Positions 26,773-34,385 of a stretch of DNA of 64,000 nucleotides are shown in pieces (position 1 is the first letter of the stretch; the number at the start of each line of letters is the position of its first letter). Source of the DNA: an uncultured Clostridia bacterium. GTDB lineage: Bacteria > Bacillota > Clostridia > Christensenellales > Borkfalkiaceae. The notes below the pieces were generated by a model, which saw nothing but the letters and a program-made list of their open reading frames with translations, had not been told where the DNA came from and ran no database searches. Where the stretch lies: assembly GCA_944368215.1 (NCBI GenBank), contig CALVWX010000002.1:45624-109623 (forward strand), written 5' to 3'. The position numbers and the translations under genes are program-made.

Positions 26773-26801
26773 TTGACAATAAAATAAAAAACTGATAAAA
26801 T
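26773..26801 (+). promoter_or_regulatory. Divergent promoter for the 117-residue membrane protein
   Basis: TTGACA (26773-26778), 17-nt spacer, TAAAAT (26796-26801), then 6 nt to ATG 26808. A small palindrome attgt-tg-acaat (26769-26780) overlaps the -35 and could be the TetR operator. Confidence 0.75.
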
Positions 26802-26807
26802 AATAGC

Positions 26808-27161
26808 ATGCAACCGATATATATCGTTATGATATGTGCCGCCGCCTTGTTTACAATATTGCTTATTGCGTATATTCTTCAGGCGGATTACGCAAAAAAA
26901 ATTAATATGCAGAAGGAAGAGTCGCTCGAAAAAACATATTCCGATAAAAATCTGGCAAAAATGGAGTATGATGTCGCCATGTACGACGAGGAGACGCGAA
27001 AACTTCTCAACCCGCAATCCGATTCGCAGGTCACCATGGACGAGGTGATTGAAAAGGACGACGGCAAAGACGAAGATAAGCCTTTCGCTGAAGAAATTTT
27101 GTTTGGTAAAGTCGACGATGAGGGGATGGAGGAAATAACCGGCAACTTCAAAGGCGATTAA
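26808..27161 (+). CDS. Single-pass membrane protein of unknown function
   Basis: A 117-residue protein with one N-terminal membrane helix (IVMICAAALFTILLIAYIL, ~5-25) and a highly charged, probably cytoplasmic tail rich in Lys, Glu and Asp (KKINMQKEESLEKTY; DEVIEKDDGKDEDKPF). I recognise no family. No ribosome site precedes the ATG, and the promoter ends 6 nt before it, so the message is predicted leaderless. It is divergent from and adjacent to a TetR regulator, which may control it. No terminator is visible in the 295-nt gap that follows, which holds only the marR promoter and operator. Confidence 0.65.
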   Translation: MQPIYIVMICAAALFTILLIAYILQADYAKKINMQKEESLEKTYSDKNLAKMEYDVAMYDEETRKLLNPQSDSQVTMDEVIEKDDGKDEDKPFAEEILFGKVDDEGMEEITGNFKGD

Positions 27162-27359
27162 AATCTTAATCTGTGTTTTCGACTTTGATTTGTGCAAAGC
27201 CTGTTTAAATATGGCGTAAATTTTTTGCGTGACCGCGCATAAACTAAATAGTGCTCCGCACTTTCGCCGTCGGGCGTTTGACCGAAATTTCAGCCGTTTT
27301 AACAATTTTTGTTAATTTGTGTTTTCACATTTTTTTCAAATATATTGCGTTTTATTTTG

Positions 27360-27388
27360 TTGACAATTTCATTTTAATTACATATAAT
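27360..27388 (+). promoter_or_regulatory. Perfect consensus promoter of the marR-ABC exporter operon
   Basis: TTGACA (27360-27365), 17-nt spacer, TATAAT (27383-27388); start of transcription expected near 27395, inside the palindrome that follows. Confidence 0.88.
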
Positions 27389-27389
27389 T

Positions 27390-27422
27390 TATTTCGATTT
27401 CTAACAGTTAGAAATCGAAATA
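27390..27422. promoter_or_regulatory. 33-bp palindromic operator at the marR transcription start
   Basis: Perfect inverted repeat with 16-bp arms around one central base; the half site reads tatttcgatttctaac when taken from the right end. It begins 1 bp after the -10 box. This size and position fit a MarR dimer (or two dimers) blocking RNA polymerase, so the MarR-type regulator encoded directly downstream probably binds here and autoregulates the operon. The pairing of protein and site is an inference. Confidence 0.8.
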
Positions 27423-27456
27423 TTTTTTTGCGGCTATGGCCGAATGAGGCAGAGTT

Positions 27457-27885
27457 TTGGAACCTTTAAGGTTATTCGGGGCAATATGCAGCGTACACCG
27501 CGCTCTCGTACGCAGCAATGACGTAAATCTTGCGGAATACGGCATATCATCCGTGCAATTACATACGTTGATATTTATTCATCTTAAAGAAATGCGCGGC
27601 GAGAACGTGTGTCAGCGCGATGTGGAGCGGGAGACGGGTCTTCGCCCTTCTTCGGTTTCCGCGATGATTGGCAATCTCGAGCGTTCTGATTTTATTACGC
27701 GCATGCCGGCCGAGGAGGACGCACGCACAAAATATCTTGCGCTCACTAAGCTCGGCCGCGAGCTCTGTAATAAAAATAAGCAACTTATGGATAAGTGCGA
27801 CGAACAGATACGCAATGCGCTCACCGATGAGGAACAGCGCACGCTTAAAAATCTGCTCGTCAAAGTTCTTGACAGTCTGAAATAA
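27457..27885 (+). CDS. MarR-family transcriptional regulator of the ABC exporter operon
   Basis: A 142-residue winged-helix regulator. The start appears to be TTG 27457 with a gagg site 7 nt upstream; no in-frame ATG lies nearby. Helix-turn-helix and wing are visible: CQRDVERETGLRPSSVSAMI, then GNLERSDFITRMPAEEDART with the MarR Asp-x-Arg wing signature. A C-terminal dimerisation helix follows. It precedes two ABC exporter half-transporters by 34 nt in a single operon and sits behind a 33-bp palindrome overlapping the start of transcription. MarR proteins beside such exporters commonly respond to drugs or toxic metabolites. Confidence 0.9.
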   Translation: MEPLRLFGAICSVHRALVRSNDVNLAEYGISSVQLHTLIFIHLKEMRGENVCQRDVERETGLRPSSVSAMIGNLERSDFITRMPAEEDARTKYLALTKLGRELCNKNKQLMDKCDEQIRNALTDEEQRTLKNLLVKVLDSLK

Positions 27886-27919
27886 TTAAATCGGCAATAA
27901 TTTTTAATCGGAGATATAT

Positions 27920-29683
27920 ATGATCAAAAAACTGCTGAAATGTGTAAGGGAGTACAAAAAGGACTCAATCATCGTTCCCGTCCTTATGGCTGTGGAAGCG
28001 ATAATGGAAATTGTTATTCCCTTCCTGATGACCTTCATCGTAGGCGAGCTGCAGGCGGTTGCCGAAGACACTACCGGCACCAGAGAAGTTGATCTCAATG
28101 TCATTATCGTATCGGCTGTGCTCATGATAGCCTGTGCTGTCATAGCCCTCATCGCCGGTTCGGTAGGCGCAAAACTTGCAGCCAAGGCGTCATGCGGCTT
28201 TGCTCATAACCTCAGGGAGGACATGTACAATAATTTGCAGACCTTCTCGTTTGCAAATATCGACAATTACTCCACGGCAAGCCTCATCACGCGTATCACG
28301 ACCGATGTAACCAACGTGCAGAACGCATATCAGATGGCAATCCGTATGCTCGTGCGCGCCCCCATATTGTTTATAGCGTCCATAATCATGACGCTCATAA
28401 TCGAACCCATCATGGCGCTCATCTTTGGCTGCGCGGCTCTCGTTCTCGGCATTGTCGTTGCGTTCTGTATGGTTAAAGTCGTTCCTTATTTCAGAACTAT
28501 GTTCAGAAAATACGACTCCCTCAACGCCGTTCTTCAGGAAAACCTTACGTCGATAAGAGTGGTAAAGTCTTACGTAAGAGAAGGCGAAGAGATAACCAAG
28601 ATGAAGAAGGCTACGGGCGACGTATATACATACTCGGTCAAAGCCGAAAGGATACTGACTATCATGATGCCCAGCGTCATGCTCGTTATGTTCATAGTCA
28701 ATATCATTATCCTCACCATGGGCTCCAACATGTATGTTGGCAACATTGCCGGCGGCATACAGCCCAGCGAATTGCAGACGCTCATACAGTATTCCGCGCA
28801 GATTCTTTCGGGCGTAATGATGGTGGCCATGTGCCTCAACTTTATAGCTCTTTCGAGGGGCTCTGCCGAGCGTATCGTGCAGGTTCTCGATGAAAGAACT
28901 ACTCTTCCCAAGGCAAAAGAGCAGATAAGCGAAGTAAAGGATGGTTCCATCGATTTTGACGATGTCGATTTCTGCTATTCGCAGAAGGCCGACGTAGCCG
29001 TGCTCAAGGACATAAACATTCATATCAAATCGGGCGAAACCATCGGCATTATAGGCGCTACCGGTTCGGGCAAGAGCTCGCTTGTTTCGCTCATCCCCAG
29101 ACTTTACGACCCATCGAAGGGTATGGTAAAGGTTGGCGGTGTGGACGTCCGCAAATATAACCTCGATGCGCTCCGCAACACCGTCGCCATGGTTCTGCAA
29201 AAGAACGTGCTGTTTTCCGGCACTATTGCCGAAAATCTCCGCTGGGGCGACGAAACGGCTACTGACGAGCAGATTCGCGAAGCAGCCGTTCAGGCCTGCG
29301 CCGACGAATTCATTCAGAATCTTCCCGGCAAGTATGACTACGACTTGGGTCAGGGCGGCGTAAATGTGTCGGGCGGACAGAAGCAAAGGCTTTGCATAGC
29401 CCGCGCGCTGTTAAAGCATCCCAAGGTTATAATCTTCGACGACTCAACTTCGGCCGTCGATACCAAGACGGACGCGATAATCCGCGACAATCTTCGCAAA
29501 TACGCGCCCGAAACCACAAAGATAATAATTGCCCAGAGGATAACTTCCGTTCAGGATGCAGACAGAATAATCGTCCTCGACGAAGGCAAGATCAACGGCA
29601 TCGGCACGCATGAAGAACTTCTCAACAACAACGAAATTTATAAGGAAGTTTATCAATCCCAGATAAAAGGGGGTGAGGAATAA
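27920..29683 (+). CDS. ABC exporter half-transporter (ATP-binding/permease), subunit 1
   Basis: A 587-residue type-IV ABC exporter with six membrane helices (~1-315) and a C-terminal ATPase: Walker A GATGSGKS, Q-loop, signature VSGGQKQR, Walker B VIIFDDSTSAVD and the switch region IIAQRITSV. Two substitutions stand out: the Walker B catalytic Glu is Asp (FDDS), and the switch residue is Gln rather than His (AQR). Both mark this as the degenerate-site subunit of a heterodimeric exporter of the BmrC/TM287 type, paired with the next gene. It overlaps that gene by one base (TAATG). Probable role: MarR-controlled efflux of drugs or lipids. Confidence 0.9.
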   Translation: MIKKLLKCVREYKKDSIIVPVLMAVEAIMEIVIPFLMTFIVGELQAVAEDTTGTREVDLNVIIVSAVLMIACAVIALIAGSVGAKLAAKASCGFAHNLREDMYNNLQTFSFANIDNYSTASLITRITTDVTNVQNAYQMAIRMLVRAPILFIASIIMTLIIEPIMALIFGCAALVLGIVVAFCMVKVVPYFRTMFRKYDSLNAVLQENLTSIRVVKSYVREGEEITKMKKATGDVYTYSVKAERILTIMMPSVMLVMFIVNIIILTMGSNMYVGNIAGGIQPSELQTLIQYSAQILSGVMMVAMCLNFIALSRGSAERIVQVLDERTTLPKAKEQISEVKDGSIDFDDVDFCYSQKADVAVLKDINIHIKSGETIGIIGATGSGKSSLVSLIPRLYDPSKGMVKVGGVDVRKYNLDALRNTVAMVLQKNVLFSGTIAENLRWGDETATDEQIREAAVQACADEFIQNLPGKYDYDLGQGGVNVSGGQKQRLCIARALLKHPKVIIFDDSTSAVDTKTDAIIRDNLRKYAPETTKIIIAQRITSVQDADRIIVLDEGKINGIGTHEELLNNNEIYKEVYQSQIKGGEE

Positions 29684-31617
29684 TGTCCGCAATAAATAAG
29701 ACCAAAGATTACGGCGGCGACCTCATAAAGACCAAGAGGGGCGCTAAAACTCCCATGAAGACGCTCGGCAGATTGCTCAGATATGCTTTCCTTCGCAATA
29801 AAATTGCCACCGTATTCGTTATCGTATTTGTTTGTTTGGCGTCCGTCGCCAACGTTACGGCGGCTTCCCGCGTTTCGGTAATCATCACCGAACTTATTGC
29901 AAACCAGCAGAACGCCAACATGTCGGTTGTTTACAATAACATAATTTTCATGGGCGTTATTTACGCTGTTGGCGCTATATCGTCATTCGCTTACAATATA
30001 ATAATGATGTACATCGCTCAGGGCACGCTTAAAAAGATGCGTGACGACATGTTTGCAACCATGCAGACTTTGCCACTGCAGTATTTCGATACGCACACAC
30101 ACGGCGACCTGATGAGTCTTTACACAAACGACGTCGATACGATGCGCCAGCTCCTCACGCAGACCATCCCCCAGCTCATCTCGTCCATACTTACGCTCAT
30201 AGCCGTGCTTTCATTCATGATAATGTACAGCGTGACGCTTCTTCTCGTAGTATGTGTTGTGCTTGCAGGCATTGTAATTGCAACCAAAATAATCGGCGGC
30301 AGATCGGCCAAGTACTATCTGACCAACCAAAAGGCATTGGGTGCGCTCAACGGTTATGTGGAGGAGATGACGGAAGGCCAGAAAGTTATAAAAGTGTTCT
30401 GTCACGAGCAGAAGGCGCGCGAAGGCTTTAAGGAAGTCAACGATCAGCTCAATGAGGCTGGCAGTAAAGCAAATGCCTATGCCTTCCTCATGGGGCCCGT
30501 AAACAACAATCTCGGCTATCTGCAATATGTGCTCGTAGCCTTGGTCGGCGTGCTTATAATGGTGTTCAGCGGTGAGACCGGACTGATTTCCATTTACTGC
30601 AGCATACAGAATGCCGAACAGGCAAACAGGCTTGCTCTCATGGCAGGTATGCTCGTTTCATTCCTGATGTATACAAGGCAGTTCAACATGCCCGTTCAGC
30701 AGGTTTCGCAGCAGTTCAGCGCCATAATCATGGCCCTTGCCGGCGCGGAGCGCATATTTGAAATGATAGACACCGTTCCCGAGGACAAGGGCGGGGAAAT
30801 TACCCTTACCCGCGGCGAAAACGGCGAAGGCCCCTGGACGTGGAAGAAGCCCAACGGAGACGGTACATTCGAATACATTCCCGTAAGAGGCGATATCCGC
30901 TTTAACGATGTCTGCTTCGGATATACTCCCGAAAAAATGATATTAAAGCATATATCTCTCTACGCAAAACCCGCGCAGAAGATAGCTTTCGTCGGCTCGA
31001 CGGGCGCAGGCAAGACGACAATTACAAATCTCATCAACCGATTCTATGATATCCAGTCGGGCACTATAACTTATGACGGTATAAATATAAGGGATATTAA
31101 AAAGTCCGATCTCCGCCGTTCTCTCGGCGTAGTGCTTCAGGATACGCACCTGTTTACCGGAACGGTTATGGATAATATCCGTTACGGAAGACTCGATGCG
31201 ACCGATGAAGAATGCGTGCAGGCGGCAAAACTCGCCAACGCCGACTCTTTCATCACCCACCTTCCCGAAGGTTATCAGACGATGATAAGGGGAGACGGCG
31301 CAAACCTTTCTCAGGGCCAGAGGCAGCTTTTGGCAATCGCGCGCTGCATGGTTACGGAATGCCCCGTGCTCATCCTCGACGAAGCAACTTCGTCTATCGA
31401 TACCCGTACCGAAAAGCTCATTGAGCAGGGCATGGATAAACTTATGGAAGGCAGAACTGTCTTTGTTATAGCGCACAGGTTGTCCACTGTACGAAACAGC
31501 CATGCGATAATGGTTCTTGAACACGGCGAAATCATCGAACGCGGCAACCATGAACAGCTCATTGCCCAGAAGGGTAAGTATTATCAACTCTATACAGGCG
31601 CATTCGAGCTCGAATAA
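29683..31617 (+). CDS. ABC exporter half-transporter (ATP-binding/permease), subunit 2
   Basis: A 644-residue partner of the preceding protein. Six membrane helices lie at ~30-340. The ATPase has Walker A GSTGAGKT, signature LSQGQRQL, Walker B VLILDEATSSID with the catalytic Glu intact, and switch His in VIAHRLSTV. Its signature LSQGQ differs from canonical LSGGQ, as in the consensus-site partner of heterodimeric exporters such as BmrD. It is longer than its partner because of an N-terminal extension and an insertion before the ATPase (GENGEGPWTWKKPNGDGT, ~378-395). The start overlaps the upstream stop codon by one base, ensuring equal synthesis. Confidence 0.9.
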   Translation: MSAINKTKDYGGDLIKTKRGAKTPMKTLGRLLRYAFLRNKIATVFVIVFVCLASVANVTAASRVSVIITELIANQQNANMSVVYNNIIFMGVIYAVGAISSFAYNIIMMYIAQGTLKKMRDDMFATMQTLPLQYFDTHTHGDLMSLYTNDVDTMRQLLTQTIPQLISSILTLIAVLSFMIMYSVTLLLVVCVVLAGIVIATKIIGGRSAKYYLTNQKALGALNGYVEEMTEGQKVIKVFCHEQKAREGFKEVNDQLNEAGSKANAYAFLMGPVNNNLGYLQYVLVALVGVLIMVFSGETGLISIYCSIQNAEQANRLALMAGMLVSFLMYTRQFNMPVQQVSQQFSAIIMALAGAERIFEMIDTVPEDKGGEITLTRGENGEGPWTWKKPNGDGTFEYIPVRGDIRFNDVCFGYTPEKMILKHISLYAKPAQKIAFVGSTGAGKTTITNLINRFYDIQSGTITYDGINIRDIKKSDLRRSLGVVLQDTHLFTGTVMDNIRYGRLDATDEECVQAAKLANADSFITHLPEGYQTMIRGDGANLSQGQRQLLAIARCMVTECPVLILDEATSSIDTRTEKLIEQGMDKLMEGRTVFVIAHRLSTVRNSHAIMVLEHGEIIERGNHEQLIAQKGKYYQLYTGAFELE

Positions 31618-31633
31618 TCAAAACGAAATGTGT

Positions 31634-31674
31634 GGCGCCCGGCGGCAGAAATTTCTGCCGCCGGGCGCCTTTCT
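31634..31674 (+). terminator. Very strong terminator closing the exporter operon
   Basis: A 36-bp perfectly self-complementary sequence (31634-31669; left arm ggcgcccggcggcagaa) followed by tttctt. Confidence 0.85.
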
Positions 31675-31703
31675 TATATTGGAAAAAATCATTAAAAATA
31701 ATA

Positions 31704-31732
31704 TTGCAAAAATTATTGCGGTATGCTACAAT
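31704..31732 (+). promoter_or_regulatory. Promoter of uvrC
   Basis: TTGCAA (31704-31709), 17-nt spacer, TACAAT (31727-31732). Start of transcription falls at about 31738, exactly on an ATG-GTG-TAA mini reading frame that precedes the uvrC ATG by one base. Confidence 0.7.
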
Positions 31733-31747
31733 ATAACATGGTGTAAT

Positions 31748-33553
31748 ATGGACGTAATAAAGGAAAAACTTAAACTTTTGCCGGACAATCCGGGCGTATA
31801 TATAATGCTCGATAAGTACGGCAACATCATTTACGTCGGCAAAGCGCGCGTGCTCAAAAACCGCGTGCGGCAGTACTTTCACAATACGCCCAAGCCACAG
31901 AAAGTCATGCAGATGGTGGCAAACATAGCCGATTTTAATTACGTAATCACCAACACCGAAATAGACGCTCTCGCCCTTGAAAACAACCTCATAAAAAAGT
32001 ATAAACCCAAATACAATATACTTTTAAAGGACGACAAAACATATCCCTATATCAAGGCCGACATGCGCGAAGATTTTCCTTCATTCTATGTCACGCGCAA
32101 GATAAAAAAGGACGGGTGCAAGTATTTCGGTCCCTTTATGGGCGGAATAAATTATCGCGATATTCTGGAAGTCGTGCAGCTTCTCTTCGGAGTAAGGCTG
32201 TGCCGCACGTCCATAACATCCAAGCCGAAGCGCGAATGTCTCAATTACCATATAGGCAGGTGCGCCGCGCCGTGCGCCCACAAAATCTCCAAGGAAGATT
32301 ATGCCGAGCGCGTAAAAAAGGCGCTGTCGTTTTTGGATGGCAATTATAAGGACGGACAGGTCATTTTAGAGCAGAAGATGCGCGCCGCCGCCGATGCCGA
32401 GGCGTTTGAGCTCGCCATGGATTATAAGAATAAAATATCCATGCTCTCCAAGCTCGAAGCAAAGAGGATTACTTCGATAAACAAGGCCATCGACGCCGAT
32501 ATCATTGCCTATGCAACAAATAATCTCTATTCGGCTGTAAACGTCCTCGTTACGCGCAAGGGCATAATGCAGGGCGCAAGTTCATTCGCTCTCGACGAAG
32601 CGCACATGACCGACGCGGAAGCGCTTACTTCGTTCATAACCCAGTACTATACGGTGCACGAGCCGCCTTCCGAGCTCATTGTTCCCGATTATTGCGAAAA
32701 AGAGCTTGTAAGTTCGTTCTTTAAGGAGAAACTGGGCAAGGCCGTAGAAATTACTGCGGCAAAGCAGGGCGTAAAGGCCGAACTTTTAAAGATGGCTGAA
32801 CGAAACGCGCACGATTACCTTGAAAAATCGGTAGATCAAATAAAGCACAGGGACGACATGACTGTCAACGCCTGCAAAAGACTGCAGGAACAGCTCGGAA
32901 TTGAGCGATACCCCCGCAGGATGGAATGTTACGATATTTCTAACGTTTCGGGTGTGGATAAAGTCGGCTCTATGGTCGTATTCATAGACGGCGAGGCCGA
33001 CCGCAGTCAGTACCGCCGCTTTAAAATCAAGACGGTGGAGGGCGCAAACGATTTTGCCTCTTTGCAGGAAGTTTTGCTGCGCAGACTTTCAAAACTCGGC
33101 ACGGAGGAGGAATCCCGCTTCCCCAAGCCCGACCTCATCGTCATTGACGGCGGCAAGGGCCAGCTCTCCGCCGTTGCGGATATATTTGCGCAAAAGGGCG
33201 TTAAAGATATCGAGCTCATTTCTATAGCCAAGCAGGAAGAGGAAATTTTTACCCTCAACTCGCCCGAGGGCATCATCATACCCCGCCGCGACTATTCACT
33301 CAGAATGGTTCAGCGAATAAGGGACGAAGCTCACCGCTTTGCGATAACATATTTCCGCAATCTTCATTCAAAAAATATTTTAAAAAGCGAACTCGAAAAA
33401 ATAGAGGGCGTGGGCAAACAGCGGCGCATTGCGCTTATGGAACGCTATTCAACCATAGATAAAATCATGGACGCCGACGCCGAAGATATAGCAAAGACGC
33501 CCGGCATAAGTTTAAAGGTTGCGCGAGCAATCAAGGATTATTTTTCAAACTGA
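31748..33553 (+). CDS. uvrC: Excinuclease ABC subunit C
   Basis: Nucleotide-excision repair nuclease that makes both incisions next to lesions marked by UvrAB. From ATG 31748 the 601-residue product has a GIY-YIG nuclease at ~12-90 (NPGVYIMLDKYGNIIYVGKA), a cysteine-containing central region (CLNYHIGRCAAPC), a UVR domain at ~200-235, an RNase-H-like nuclease at ~375-540 (CYDISNVSG; IDGGKGQLSA) and a helix-hairpin-helix at the C-terminus. The frame is open further upstream into the terminator, but ATG 31748 matches the family. No Shine-Dalgarno precedes it; the leader is predicted to be only ~10 nt. The stop TGA is one base from the next ATG, so the Cof-type phosphatase is coupled. Confidence 0.95.
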   Translation: MDVIKEKLKLLPDNPGVYIMLDKYGNIIYVGKARVLKNRVRQYFHNTPKPQKVMQMVANIADFNYVITNTEIDALALENNLIKKYKPKYNILLKDDKTYPYIKADMREDFPSFYVTRKIKKDGCKYFGPFMGGINYRDILEVVQLLFGVRLCRTSITSKPKRECLNYHIGRCAAPCAHKISKEDYAERVKKALSFLDGNYKDGQVILEQKMRAAADAEAFELAMDYKNKISMLSKLEAKRITSINKAIDADIIAYATNNLYSAVNVLVTRKGIMQGASSFALDEAHMTDAEALTSFITQYYTVHEPPSELIVPDYCEKELVSSFFKEKLGKAVEITAAKQGVKAELLKMAERNAHDYLEKSVDQIKHRDDMTVNACKRLQEQLGIERYPRRMECYDISNVSGVDKVGSMVVFIDGEADRSQYRRFKIKTVEGANDFASLQEVLLRRLSKLGTEEESRFPKPDLIVIDGGKGQLSAVADIFAQKGVKDIELISIAKQEEEIFTLNSPEGIIIPRRDYSLRMVQRIRDEAHRFAITYFRNLHSKNILKSELEKIEGVGKQRRIALMERYSTIDKIMDADAEDIAKTPGISLKVARAIKDYFSN

Positions 33554-33554
33554 T

Positions 33555-34385
33555 ATGACAAAACTCAACGCAAAACTCATAGTTTCAGATTTTGACGGCA
33601 CGTTAATTACATCCGATCAGCAGATACTTCCCGCTGTGCGTGAGTCAATAACTCAATATGTGGCCGACGGCGGCATTTTTGCCGTATGCACGGGCAGAAT
33701 TCTTCCGTCTATACTCCCGCGTGTGCGCTCGCTCGGCTTAAACGGCCTTGTCGCGGCGTGCCAAGGTACGGTTATTGCAGATATAGTCAGCGGAAAAATG
33801 CTCCGTTGCGGCGGGCTCACTCCCGAACAGACTGCGGAAATATGCGCTGCGATAGAGGGCGTGAAGCAGTCGGTAAACATATACAGCGGCGATTACTTTT
33901 ATTCCGATATCCCTTCGGATAACCAATATCTTAAAATTTACGAAAATGTAATAGGCGTAAAGTCAACCCATGTCGACATTCCTCTGTCACGGTTCGTGCT
34001 CGAAAAAAATATCGGCTGCCAGAAGATTGCAAGCCTGTGCCTCGCCTCGGACAGACAAAAGCTGTATGAATATTTATCTGAAAAACTTGCCGGCAAGTAC
34101 GACGTAACGTGCAGTGCGGACGTTCTTGTAGAAGTCGCACCACTCGGCGACACCAAAGGCGCGGCGGTAGAGTATCTTGCAAATTATTACGGCATATCCC
34201 TTGCGGATACCGTAGCTATAGGCGATAACCTCAACGATCTTTCTATGATAGAAGTTGCAGGTCACGGCGTGGCCGTCGGCAATGCCGTGGACGAGCTCAA
34301 AGCGCACTCAAAATTTGTCACCGTAACAAATAATGAAGGCGCCGTTGCGCAGGTAATAAAACAATTCGGTTATTGCCATGACTGA
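33555..34385 (+). CDS. Cof-type HAD-superfamily phosphatase
   Basis: A 276-residue HAD hydrolase of the Cof (IIB) subfamily, likely dephosphorylating sugar phosphates, nucleotides or flavins in the cytosol. Motif I is DFDGTL near residue 12 (nucleophile Asp and acid/base Asp), motif II is CTGR at ~48, and motifs III-IV are GDNLNDLSMIEVAGHGVAVGN. The Cof-type cap lies between. Start ATG 33555 follows uvrC by one base (TGATATG arrangement). The end overlaps the U32 gene by 8 bases. The specific substrate cannot be read from the sequence. Confidence 0.9.
   Translation: MTKLNAKLIVSDFDGTLITSDQQILPAVRESITQYVADGGIFAVCTGRILPSILPRVRSLGLNGLVAACQGTVIADIVSGKMLRCGGLTPEQTAEICAAIEGVKQSVNIYSGDYFYSDIPSDNQYLKIYENVIGVKSTHVDIPLSRFVLEKNIGCQKIASLCLASDRQKLYEYLSEKLAGKYDVTCSADVLVEVAPLGDTKGAAVEYLANYYGISLADTVAIGDNLNDLSMIEVAGHGVAVGNAVDELKAHSKFVTVTNNEGAVAQVIKQFGYCHD

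Noticed and set aside
28190-29386. A 398-codon open frame antisense to the ABC exporter gene
   Set aside because: Lies wholly inside a well-identified exporter gene, lacks homology signals and start signals.
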